Below, one piece after another: positions 35,515 to 42,710 of a stretch of DNA of 64,000 bases. Position numbers and translations under genes: made by a program. Position 1 is the first letter of the stretch, and each line of letters begins with the position of its first letter. Under the pieces are notes generated by a model. It was given only the letters and a program-made list of their open reading frames with translations. It did no database searches and was not told the origin of the DNA. This DNA is from JACMRI01 sp043778625 (lineage in GTDB: Bacteria > Bacteroidota > Bacteroidia > UBA4408), in contig JAYWFU010000031.1 of the NCBI GenBank assembly GCA_043778625.1, positions 28,076 to 92,075 on the forward strand, written 5' to 3'.

Positions 35515-35990
35515 ATTTGATTGTTTTTTTATACTAAATGTACCGCTATTTTTTAATGCGAATATTTTTTGTGTTTTTAATAAAATGGTTAGAATTTAAG
35601 AAAAACCAACGTACAAACTTAAATCTCGCTATTGCAAACGTATAACTAGTATTCATTGTTATGGTATTTTTTATTAGCATTTTTAATACTAAATTACTTT
35701 AACAAGTATAATGTTTTTTTTGAATGAATGCGCACTATAAGCTCGCACTAATCTAAACAGCAATGTTACCTTACACTATTAGGGCTTTGTTATGTAATTT
35801 AGTCTTTTATTACTTCTTGTATTTATTGTACTTCTACTCTTGAATATTATTATTATAAAAAAATATTAATAAGGTTATTAGTTACGCTTAGTTTGTAAAA
35901 CCGTACATTTACGATATGTGAATATGTATTGAATTATATAGGATTATAATAGTAAAAATAGTAGTATTGTATATAATACTGAATTATTAT
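35515..35990. other. Intergenic region without identified features
   Basis: The 476 bases between the divergent lipoprotein gene and the small exported gene are AT-rich and show no ORF with coding character, no RNA gene and no hairpin of note. Weak TACATTTAC-like boxes occur (35904-35912) but their spacing to a TTTG box is wrong, so no promoter is called. Confidence 0.5.
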
Positions 35991-36584
35991 ATGACTAAAA
36001 AAACAACATTACTATTGATAATTTTTAGCTTCTTTTTTGAACTAAATGTTTCTGCTCAAAATTTGGATACCTTAAAATTGTATCGAAATAAATGCGGCAT
36101 GCGCTATAACGTTTATAAATGGTCACTTTTTTATTGTAAAGCTCCTAAGGAGTATGGTTACAATACTCGAACTATACAAGACACAATTGTTACGAGCCGA
36201 AAACGTGAAAGTAGCTACTGTATTTTTTACGATCGAAGAAAAAGAAAAATGTATGAAGGACCTCTTGATAATGGTTATTTTAGTGGAACAGTAATCTTTT
36301 ATTATAAAAGTGGTAAAATAAAAAAAACTGAAATATACGGCATAGATACTGTTAATAATTGTAACAACTCTATTATTTGGAGTGATGCACCTTACGAAAC
36401 TGGAATATGGAAATATTATAAAAAATCGAGACAATTATTCAAGCAAAAAGAATATTTAATATTATTATTAAATATCACTACTTCTTCTACTGATTATTAT
36501 CGTGTTTGTTTTTCATCGTCAATTGATAAAAACGGAAATATAAAACTACGCAAGACAACTTTATTAGAAAAAAACAAAATGTGA
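35991..36584 (+). CDS. Small exported protein with MORN-like segment
   Basis: The start at 35991 gives a signal peptide (MTKKTTLLLIIFSFFFELNVSAQ). The longer in-frame start at 35967 is less likely. The mature part contains a MORN/YwqK-like strip: MYEGPLDNGYFSGTVIFYYKSGKIKKTEIYG (about residues 75-105 from the new start) and a second WKYYKKSRQLFKQKEYL unit. It resembles the repeats of the protein at 3236-3973. Function is unknown. Confidence 0.62.
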   Translation: MTKKTTLLLIIFSFFFELNVSAQNLDTLKLYRNKCGMRYNVYKWSLFYCKAPKEYGYNTRTIQDTIVTSRKRESSYCIFYDRRKRKMYEGPLDNGYFSGTVIFYYKSGKIKKTEIYGIDTVNNCNNSIIWSDAPYETGIWKYYKKSRQLFKQKEYLILLLNITTSSTDYYRVCFSSSIDKNGNIKLRKTTLLEKNKM

Positions 36585-36729
36585 TACTCAATTATGCTTT
36601 AGCATAAACACAACTGAACTTGTTTGTGGAACAACAACTAATTAATTAAGATTATCGTTATTGGGCGGGTACATTCTACCAATTATAATTGTTAAATAGT
36701 ACTTGAAACTAGGCAGATATATAAACCAA

Positions 36730-36756
36730 TAAAGCCCGCTAATAGCGGGCTTTATT
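36730..36756 (-). terminator. Rho-independent terminator after rpsA
   Basis: The stem AAAGCCCGCT (36731-36740) pairs with AGCGGGCTTT (36744-36753) over a three-base loop. It is GC-rich with flanking A and T runs and sits 30 bases after the rpsA stop on the minus strand. Its symmetry lets it also end transcription from the plus-strand gene at 35991. Confidence 0.8.
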
Positions 36757-36785
36757 GGTATTGGGCGTATTAATTAATTGCTTAA

Positions 36786-38573
36786 TTAGTTATCCATTTT
36801 GCTACGTAAATCAGAAAGAGCAGAAATGTCTCCTAATGTTGTTTTTTCAACATTGTCTTTCAATTTTTTTACTGCTTTCTTTTGTTCGTCACGGTCAGCT
36901 GTTTTGCGTTCTTTTTCTTCTACACGTTCAACATTGGCTGCATCTTCGTGTATGCGTGAGTGCGATACAATTATTTTTTTGTTTTCTTTGCTAAATTCAA
37001 TTACTTTAAATTCAATTGTAGCATCAACACCTGCAGTAGTACCATCTACTTTAGTTAAGTGTTTGTTAGGAGCAAAAGCCTCAACACCGTAAGGCATCAT
37101 TACTAATGCACCTTTATCGTTGGCGCTCATAATAGTTCCTTCGTGTACTGAATCTAGTGCAAATACAGTTTCAAATACTTCCCAAGGGTTTTCTTCTAAT
37201 TGTTTGTGTCCTAAACTAATACGACGATTTTCGCCATCAATTTCTAATACTTTCACATCTAATATATCGCCTACTTTAGTAAACTCTGATGGATGCTTAA
37301 TTTTTTTGCTCCACGATAAATCGCTAATATGTACAAGGCCATCAATACCTTCTTCTAACTCAACAAATACACCAAAGTTAGTAAAGTTACGTACTGTACC
37401 TTTGTGTTGCGAATCAACAGTGTACTTAGAAGCAACTATAGCCCATGGATCAGGAGTAAGTTGTTTTACACCTAAGCTCATTTTGCGTTCTTCGCGGTCA
37501 AGTGTTAATACTTGTGCCTCAATAGTGTCGCCTACTTTCATAAAGTCTTGCGCACTACGTAAGTGCTGGCTCCAGCTCATTTCACTTACGTGAACCAAAC
37601 CTTCTACACCTGGTATAACCTCAACAAATGCGCCATAGTCAGCTATTACTACTACCTTACCATTAATTTTATCTCCAATTTTAAGTTCAGTATTTAAAGC
37701 ATCCCAAGGGTGAGCGCTTAATTGTTTTAAACCTAAAGCAATACGTTTTTTAGCATCATCAAAATCAAGTATTACTACGTTAATTTTTTGATCTAACTGT
37801 ACTATTTCTTCAGGATGATTAATACGACCCCACGATAAATCAGTAATGTGTATTAAACCGTCAACTCCACCTAAATCAATAAACACACCGTACGAAGTAA
37901 TGTTTTTAACCACACCTTCTAATACTTGTCCTTTTTCTAATTTAGATATAATTTCAGCTTTTTGTAATTCAATTTCTGCTTCAATTAATGCTTTGTGCGA
38001 TACTACTACGTTTTTAAATTCGTTGTTAATTTTCACAACCTTAAACTCCATAGTTTTACCTACGTATATATCGTAATCGCGGATAGGCTTAACGTCAATT
38101 TGCGAACCTGGTAAAAATGCTTCGATGCCAAACACATCAGCAATTAAACCACCTTTAGTACGGCATTTAACGTAACCCTTAATAATTTCTTGCGTTTCTA
38201 AAGCAGTAGTAATACGCTCCCATGAACGTAAACTACGTGCATGCTTGTGCGATAATACTAATTGTCCTAATTTGTTTTCTTGGTTTTCGATATACACTTC
38301 AATTACATCTCCAACTTTTAAGTCTTCGTTGTAACGTAGTTCTCCACGAGAAATAACTCCGTCCGATTTAAAACCAATATTTACTATTACATCTTTTTCG
38401 GTAATAGCAACTACAGTACCTTCGGCAACAGTGTTTTGTTGTACTTGTGTAAGTGAGTTAGAAAGTAAACCTTCTAAGCGAGTGTGTTCGTCAGCTGAAT
38501 ATAATTCGGCTTTCTTTCCAATTGTGTTCCAGTCGAAATCGGCTATTGGAACAATTTTTTTTAATTCAGACAT
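36786..38573 (-). CDS. rpsA: 30S ribosomal protein S1
   Basis: The 595-aa protein has six S1 RNA-binding repeats, visible as VEGLVHVSEMSWS and DGLVHISDLSWS-type units (one per about 85 residues, from about residue 45 to 540). Repeats 3-6 carry the clear GVFVDLGGVDGLIHITDLSW pattern. S1 binds mRNA on the small subunit and helps initiation, notable in Bacteroidota where Shine-Dalgarno sites are rare. A minus-strand TATATTTG box lies at 38693-38700, and a terminator follows the gene. Confidence 0.95.
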   Translation of the reverse strand: MSELKKIVPIADFDWNTIGKKAELYSADEHTRLEGLLSNSLTQVQQNTVAEGTVVAITEKDVIVNIGFKSDGVISRGELRYNEDLKVGDVIEVYIENQENKLGQLVLSHKHARSLRSWERITTALETQEIIKGYVKCRTKGGLIADVFGIEAFLPGSQIDVKPIRDYDIYVGKTMEFKVVKINNEFKNVVVSHKALIEAEIELQKAEIISKLEKGQVLEGVVKNITSYGVFIDLGGVDGLIHITDLSWGRINHPEEIVQLDQKINVVILDFDDAKKRIALGLKQLSAHPWDALNTELKIGDKINGKVVVIADYGAFVEVIPGVEGLVHVSEMSWSQHLRSAQDFMKVGDTIEAQVLTLDREERKMSLGVKQLTPDPWAIVASKYTVDSQHKGTVRNFTNFGVFVELEEGIDGLVHISDLSWSKKIKHPSEFTKVGDILDVKVLEIDGENRRISLGHKQLEENPWEVFETVFALDSVHEGTIMSANDKGALVMMPYGVEAFAPNKHLTKVDGTTAGVDATIEFKVIEFSKENKKIIVSHSRIHEDAANVERVEEKERKTADRDEQKKAVKKLKDNVEKTTLGDISALSDLRSKMDN

Positions 38574-38692
38574 TGTTGTCTTGTATTGTTAATGCTGTGT
38601 AAGTAATCAAATTTCAAACGCTTACAACAACGGATTTATGTTTTATATCGGTGCTAAATTTGATTACCGATAGCTTTAACTTTAAAGCATTG

Positions 38693-38734
38693 CAAATATA
38701 TACAATTATATGTTAAATGATAGGTGTATATTTG
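38693..38734. promoter_or_regulatory. Divergent promoter -7 boxes for rpsA and nfu
   Basis: The minus-strand box TATATTTG occupies 38693-38700 (rpsA) and the plus-strand box TATATTTG is at 38727-38734 (nfu), back to back. TTTG boxes at the usual distance are not seen, so strength is uncertain. Confidence 0.5.
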
Positions 38735-38756
38735 CACATAATTTTTAATTAAAATA

Positions 38757-39362
38757 ATGGAAACCACACTTACCCCTATTGTAGTTTATGCGGAGCAAAC
38801 GCCTAACCCAGCAGCATTAAAATTTGTAGTAAATAAGCCCTTATTAGAGGGTGGAGTACAGCTAGAATTCCCTAGCCCAGAGTACTGTAAAGGTGCCCCG
38901 TTGGCACAAAAACTATTTGAATTTCCGTTTGTGAAAAACATATTTATATCAAGTAATTACGTTTCTATTACAAAGATTAATGAGATAGAATGGTCAGACG
39001 TGATGAATGAGTTACGTGATTTTTTGAAGAACTATTTTACCAACAACGGTGTGGTGTTAAACGAGTTGCCAAAAATAACTGACAACCCAGCCACGTTGCA
39101 TCAAAGCATCGTTAAATCTATTACGGTAGAGGAAATAGACCTGCGCATTGTAGATGTACTTAACGAATATATTAAACCCGCTGTGGAGCAAGATGGTGGC
39201 GCTATTACATTTAAAGGATTTAAAGATGGCGTGGTTACCGTAGCTTTGCAGGGGTCGTGTAGCGGATGTCCGTCGTCGCAAATGACTTTAAAAGCGGGCA
39301 TTGAAGGCTTGTTAAAACGCTTAATACCTGAAGTAGAAAGCGTTAGAGCCGAAGAGGTATAA
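38757..39362 (+). CDS. Fe-S cluster scaffold protein of the Nfu type
   Basis: The 201-aa protein has an Nfu N-terminal domain (VYAEQTPNPAALKFVVNKPL, residues 10-29) and a NifU-like C-terminal domain with the cluster-binding CSGCPSS (Cys168 and Cys171). It carries iron-sulfur clusters to target enzymes. A plus-strand promoter box is just upstream. The gene is monocistronic by spacing and is followed by a tRNA gene. Confidence 0.9.
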   Translation: METTLTPIVVYAEQTPNPAALKFVVNKPLLEGGVQLEFPSPEYCKGAPLAQKLFEFPFVKNIFISSNYVSITKINEIEWSDVMNELRDFLKNYFTNNGVVLNELPKITDNPATLHQSIVKSITVEEIDLRIVDVLNEYIKPAVEQDGGAITFKGFKDGVVTVALQGSCSGCPSSQMTLKAGIEGLLKRLIPEVESVRAEEV

Positions 39363-39387
39363 ATTATAGAGTACGGTATAAAACAAT

Positions 39388-39459
39388 GGTTTCGTAGTAC
39401 AACGGATAGTATAAAAGACTCCGACTCTTTAGATGTGGGTTCGATTCCCGCCGAGATCA
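39388..39459 (+). tRNA. tRNA-Arg, anticodon CCG
   Basis: The acceptor stem GGTTTCG pairs with CGAGATC, with discriminator A. The D stem GTAC pairs with GTAT, the anticodon stem AAAGA with TCTTT, and the loop CTCCGAC has anticodon CCG. The T arm is GTGGG/CCCGC with TTCGATT loop. CCA is not encoded. The CGG codon is rare in AT-rich genomes. The gene borders the accessory strip to the right. Confidence 0.92.
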
Positions 39460-39885
39460 CTTAACACATTAAAAAAATAGGATAGTTTAAAAAAGAACTT
39501 TAGCCGAGGTTCAGAGTTATTTTTCGGTAATAAATAACAATGCTTGGGCTTAATGGTAACGGACACGAGCAAAATGCTTGCGCCAGCGTGGGAACTAATG
39601 GCTAACTGTACGTAACCGTTATTACTATTTACACCACGGAATTACCGCTTGGTTCTTGCGTAGTTCCCTGAGTTTTCATCGAAGGGACGTATACAAAAAC
39701 TCTTTATTAGTAACCGTCCCTTCGATGAAAACTCAGGGAACTAGCGGTAGTGCTACATGCACTTATAAAACGTTAAAAAACGTGAGATTGCAAAAAAATG
39801 TTTTTTTTTAAAATGTTGTATACTCCCCCTAAAACACTACCGCCCACACTTAATAATAAGTATAGACGGCGGTGGTAAAGTTATA
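39460..39885. other. Non-coding gap between tRNA-Arg and the GYF_2 operon, with hairpins
   Basis: The 426 bases have no convincing ORF. They hold the 29-bp inverted repeat at 39661-39743, a weaker stem-loop at about 39590-39580 region built on CACGAGCA and TGCT...CGTG (39571-39598), and near the end ACCGCC (39839-39844) facing GGCGGT (39868-39873), which may terminate the minus-strand operon. No tRNA 3'-end duplicate was found, so an attachment site is not supported. Confidence 0.55.
39661..39743. repeat. Perfect 29-bp inverted repeat
   Basis: The left arm (39661-39689) begins TAGTTCCCTGAGTTTTCATC and its exact reverse complement fills 39715-39743. The loop is 25 bases. The perfect match over 29 bases cannot be chance. 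It lies within an area with no coding sequence, downstream of tRNA-Arg. It is stronger than a normal terminator and lacks a T run. It resembles palindromic mobile elements. Confidence 0.85.
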
Positions 39886-40257
39886 TTACCACGAAATATA
39901 ATACGATTTTGAAATATATCCGTGTTGCTTTAAAGTTTTTCTTATCTCAACATTGAAGCCTCTAGCATATAAATAATTAGGGTAGTCGTAAACACCATGT
40001 ATTGCATAACCACCCTTTACGCTTTCGTAAATCCTATTGTTATCTTTCTCAATTTTAGCTAGAGTTTCCGTTTTATTCAACCCACCATCTATGTAATCAA
40101 AGCTTATTGAACAGTCTCCTTTTTCTGCGGCTTCCAATATTAAGGCGTTTAAAGTTTGATAACTATCAATATATGGAAATCTTGATTTAACAAATTCAAT
40201 AGCATTGTTAGCCGCTCTTGTAATTTCTTTAATTTCGCTAACTGTAATGTCTTTCAT
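39886..40257 (-). CDS. Small protein of unknown function, third gene of GYF_2 operon
   Basis: The 123-aa protein is soluble, with a helical start (MKDITVSEIKEITRAANNAIEFVKSRFP) and a second half with GGYAIHGVYDYPNYLYARGFNVEIRKTL. No family was recognised. It begins two bases after the stop of the GYF_2 gene, so the two are translationally linked. Nothing shows a catalytic motif. Confidence 0.58.
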   Translation of the reverse strand: MKDITVSEIKEITRAANNAIEFVKSRFPYIDSYQTLNALILEAAEKGDCSISFDYIDGGLNKTETLAKIEKDNNRIYESVKGGYAIHGVYDYPNYLYARGFNVEIRKTLKQHGYISKSYYISW

Positions 40258-40259
40258 AG

Positions 40260-40775
40260 TTAATTCTTATCCCTTACTTTTTCTAAATCATCATTTGTGT
40301 TTATCGCCGTACTTTTATTTACTTTAATATCTCGCTCATAAATAAAGTAGGTTATAACAATTGAAATTATTGTAGAAATTATCAAGGCAATAATAGCAAC
40401 CATCCTTCTTATAACGAATGGTTCAGCAAATACAGGATACTCGTCAGAGTCATAGCAATTTTTTAGAGCATAATCTCCTGCAAATCCCTGCATAATCATA
40501 AAAATTAATAACCATGATACAGGAAGCCATATCGCTGCCGATTTTACAGAGTTAATAATTACTGTTTTTTGTTTTAATTTTTGTAATTGAATTGGTGTTG
40601 CTGGAGGTCTAATTGATATATGACTTTTTAACTCTTCAATTTCAGAGATGGGTTTCCAATTATCAAAACCGTCTTTCCAAATTAAGTAATCGTCAGTTAA
40701 TTCAATTTTTAACAAGTCCTCAAATGAGTAAGGTCCTTTTTTATCATTTCCTTTTGCAATAAAATATTTTTCCAT
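40260..40775 (-). CDS. GYF_2 domain membrane protein
   Basis: The 171-aa protein has a GYF_2 domain at the N-terminus (KGPYSFEDLLK and DYLIWKDGFDNWKPISEIEEL, residues 12-50) followed by two membrane spans near residues 83-97 and 130-147. The C-terminal tail is charged. It is the second GYF_2 protein of the window; the domain is typically a protein-protein contact module. It is in a tight three-gene operon with unrelated neighbours, so it likely holds a complex at the membrane. Biological role is not known. Confidence 0.68.
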   Translation of the reverse strand: MEKYFIAKGNDKKGPYSFEDLLKIELTDDYLIWKDGFDNWKPISEIEELKSHISIRPPATPIQLQKLKQKTVIINSVKSAAIWLPVSWLLIFMIMQGFAGDYALKNCYDSDEYPVFAEPFVIRRMVAIIALIISTIISIVITYFIYERDIKVNKSTAINTNDDLEKVRDKN

Positions 40776-40777
40776 TT

Positions 40778-41185
40778 TTATTTCTTTTGTTTTTGAGTGC
40801 GAAATATTACAGCTATAATTATGAGTACTAAAATTATAAGTCCGCCATACATACCTACGTTTTTAATCATGTTAACACCTAAGTCTCCAGTACTTTGATG
40901 CAAAGCAGCACTTCTTTCTAAAGTTGCAGCATCATCCCCCTCTATAGCAAAAGGGTCCCAATTTTCTTGAGATGCAATTTTTTGGTATCTTTCAGGTATA
41001 GGTGCAGCAGTTCTGTATTTATCACCATTTTGTAAACCCGTATAATCATGTAAACCCTCTTGAGACTTTTCATATTCAGCTTGTCTTTTAGGGTCATTGG
41101 CAGCTTCTAAAAGTCTTAAAGTTTCATCTGAAATTTGTTTTACTTTTTTAATAGGCTTAACAGATTGTGAATTTTTATCAGGCAT
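40778..41185 (-). CDS. Tail-anchored-like protein of unknown function, first gene of GYF_2 operon
   Basis: The 135-aa protein is mostly hydrophilic with a single membrane span near the C-terminus (residues 112-128, GGLIILVLIIIAVIF) and a short basic end, a tail-anchor layout. The middle holds charged helices (DETLRLLEAANDPKRQAEYEK). No family was recognised. It starts the operon that goes on to the GYF_2 protein with a two-base spacing. It is divergent from the XRE regulator gene across 138 bases, which could control it. Confidence 0.6.
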   Translation of the reverse strand: MPDKNSQSVKPIKKVKQISDETLRLLEAANDPKRQAEYEKSQEGLHDYTGLQNGDKYRTAAPIPERYQKIASQENWDPFAIEGDDAATLERSAALHQSTGDLGVNMIKNVGMYGGLIILVLIIIAVIFRTQKQKK

Positions 41186-41323
41186 TTTTATAATTGATTT
41201 ATATTTCTACAACAAACTTACCCCATTCCCTCCCTTTTAAATCAATTTTTAGTAGTAATTAAGTAATTGTAAGGTTAATTTGCTACTTTAGCGGTTATTA
41301 ACCCAATGCAACACACTTTTGTT

Positions 41324-41692
41324 ATGATTAAAAAAATATCCGACAATATTAAAAAGTTTAGAGAGCTCAAAAACATTACCCGCGAGCACATGGCCGTGGA
41401 GCTAGGCATGAGCCTTAGTGGCTACAGCAAAATAGAACGTGGCGAAATAGACCTTACCATAACCAAAATATACAAAATAGCCGAAGTATTGGGCGTAGAA
41501 GCCTCACAGATATTAAACTTTGATGCTACTCAAATTTTTAACGTTACACATAACAATAACGTAAACCACGTAAATGGTATTGGCGCTAAAGACAACACCT
41601 TTAACATTAAGGGCGACGAGTACCGCGAGAAGTATGTAGTATTACTAGAGCAAGAGCTAGCCACCCTAAAAAGCCAAGCCCAAGCCCGCTAA
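41324..41692 (+). CDS. XRE family helix-turn-helix regulator
   Basis: The chosen ATG at 41324 gives 122 residues starting MIKKISDNIKKF; an earlier ATG at 41306 adds six. The HTH_3 domain is FRELKNITREHMAVELGMSLSGYSKIERGEIDLTITKIYKIAEVLGV, followed by a variable region and a C-terminal coiled coil (REKYVVLLEQELATLKSQ). It is a DNA-binding repressor or activator of the phage Cro/C1 type. It diverges from the GYF_2 operon and precedes the toxin-antitoxin remnants, so it could control either. Confidence 0.83.
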   Translation: MIKKISDNIKKFRELKNITREHMAVELGMSLSGYSKIERGEIDLTITKIYKIAEVLGVEASQILNFDATQIFNVTHNNNVNHVNGIGAKDNTFNIKGDEYREKYVVLLEQELATLKSQAQAR

Positions 41693-41700
41693 CGCGTGGC

Positions 41701-41729
41701 AATAATTGATTATATTTACAATAACTACG
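41701..41729 (+). repeat. Upstream repeat shared by two antitoxin-like genes, copy 1
   Basis: The 29 bases AATAATTGATTATATTTACA and following ATAACTAC match 42163-42191 at about 26 positions. Both copies precede a small antitoxin-like gene by 30-60 bases. They hold a TATATTTAC or TACATTTAC box like the -7 promoter element, so they are probably shared promoters from one origin. Confidence 0.65.
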
Positions 41730-41757
41730 CAACTAACTACATAACCACCCCAACGCC

Positions 41758-41961
41758 ATGCTAACCTTACACCCACAATACATAAAAGATACTGCAGGAA
41801 AAAAATTGGTAGTGCTACCTCAAACTGAATTTGACACCCTTATTGAAGAACTAGAAGATATAGAAGACGTAAAACTATACGACGATGCTAAACAAAAAGA
41901 TAGTGGCGAACGTATTTTGTTTTCGGAATACCTAAAAAGTAGAGCGAAAAAAAATGCCTAA
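41758..41961 (+). CDS. Small antitoxin-like protein (RelB/Phd-type)
   Basis: The 67-aa protein has an N-terminal TLHPQYIKDTAGKKLVVLPQTEFDTLIEELEDIEDVKLYDDA stretch in the manner of Phd/YefM or RelB antitoxins, ending in ERILFSEYLKSRAKKNA. Antitoxins bind a toxin by the C-terminal part. It overlaps the next small ORF (41954-42112) by eight bases, as in toxin-antitoxin operons. The 29-base promoter-like repeat (41701-41729) is upstream. A functional toxin is not present. Confidence 0.65.
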   Translation: MLTLHPQYIKDTAGKKLVVLPQTEFDTLIEELEDIEDVKLYDDAKQKDSGERILFSEYLKSRAKKNA

Positions 41962-42112
41962 CTATATAATTGTAATATCAAAAAAAACTCAAAAGCAATT
42001 AAAACTATCTTCGCTTGCGGGTAAACTTTCAAACCAAACAGCACAAGCAATGCAACAAAATATTATTGAAGGCAGAAACGATTGGCAACAACGCTTAAAT
42101 AAACAAATTTAA
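41954..42112 (+). pseudogene. Toxin remnant fused to an antitoxin-like tail (52 aa)
   Basis: This 52-aa ORF starts MPNYIIVISKKTQKQLKLSS, like the N-terminus of RelE/ParE toxins, but then goes straight into LAGKLSNQTAQAMQQNIIEGRNDWQQRLNKQI, which looks like an antitoxin tail rather than toxin body. It overlaps the antitoxin gene by eight bases as a true toxin gene would. At half the usual toxin length of about 90 residues, it is probably the product of an internal deletion joining two modules. A palindrome follows at 42120. Confidence 0.55.
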
Positions 42113-42119
42113 AAATATG

Positions 42120-42157
42120 CTTCGCCTTGGTTCGTGTCCCCACGAACCAAGGCGAAG
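42120..42157. repeat. Palindromic element, copy 1
   Basis: The arms CTTCGCCTTGGTTCGTG (42120-42136) and its exact reverse complement (42141-42157) are 17 bp each with a TCCC loop. It starts eight bases after the stop of the 52-aa ORF. A related copy is at 42592-42644. Confidence 0.85.
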
Positions 42158-42162
42158 AATTA

Positions 42163-42191
42163 AATAATTGCTTACATTTACAATAACTACA
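42163..42191 (+). repeat. Upstream repeat shared by two antitoxin-like genes, copy 2
   Basis: This copy pairs with 41701-41729 and differs at about three positions. It begins five bases after the palindrome 42120-42157 and lies 31 bases before the 115-aa gene. It contains TACATTTAC in the -7 position. Confidence 0.65.
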
Positions 42192-42222
42192 AACTTAAAA
42201 AATTACCTAACACTTACATCTA

Positions 42223-42570
42223 ATGAAAACAACTACAAATAAAACCCTTATAATACACCCTACCACGACCGAACAATTAACTTTATTGATATTGCTAGCC
42301 AATGTTTTAAAAATTAAATATGAAGTTATTACCCCTACAAAAAACAAACCCAATAACGAAGAATTAGTAGCGACCATAAGACAAAGCGACCAAGATAAAA
42401 AAGATAAAAAGAAAACTAAACTAACGAAGAAAGAACTAAAATCGTTAGAGAAAACTAAAGTGAAGAGTAAAATTTTAAAAAGGATTAAAAAAGGTATGGA
42501 GGAAGTGGAGTTAATTATACAAGGTAAAGCAAAAGGAACGCCAGCCCACGATATTTTGAAAAAATTATAA
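42223..42570 (+). CDS. Antitoxin-like protein without toxin gene
   Basis: The 115-aa protein begins TLIIHPTTTEQLTLLILLANVLKI, continues with a long lysine-rich linker (KKDKKKTKLTKKELKSLEKTKVK) and ends in RIKKGMEEVELIIQGKAKGTPAHDILKKL, a tail seen in Bacteroidota antitoxins of the RelBE group. No toxin gene follows; instead the second palindrome begins 22 bases after the stop. The lysine-rich expansion is not usual. Confidence 0.6.
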   Translation: MKTTTNKTLIIHPTTTEQLTLLILLANVLKIKYEVITPTKNKPNNEELVATIRQSDQDKKDKKKTKLTKKELKSLEKTKVKSKILKRIKKGMEEVELIIQGKAKGTPAHDILKKL

Positions 42571-42591
42571 TTATCAGTTTCAACAACAAAA

Positions 42592-42644
42592 TCGCCTTGG
42601 TTCGTGTCCCCACGAAACAAGGTGAAAAACACGAACCAAGGCGA
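42592..42644. repeat. Palindromic element, copy 2, with an extra diverged arm
   Basis: The arm TCGCCTTGGTTCGTGT (42592-42607) has an exact reverse complement at 42629-42644 and a diverged one at 42611-42625 (two mismatches). Two alternative hairpins can thus form. Left flank (about 42567-42591) and right flank (about 42651-42676) share an imperfect 26-base direct repeat around AATTATCAGTTTCAA/AATTATCAATTTCAA, as if a target site had been duplicated on insertion. Confidence 0.78.
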
Positions 42645-42710
42645 AGAAATTGTAATTATCAATTTCAAAAAAAACAACCATTACCCTCACACAAAAACTA
42701 ACCACACACA

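Noticed and set aside
39388..39885. tRNA-integrated island with attachment sites
   Set aside because: No integrase gene is present and no duplicate of the tRNA 3' end was found to the right, so an att pair is not supported.
42120..42644. CRISPR-like array from the repeated palindromes
   Set aside because: Only two copies, no regular spacers and no cas genes nearby.
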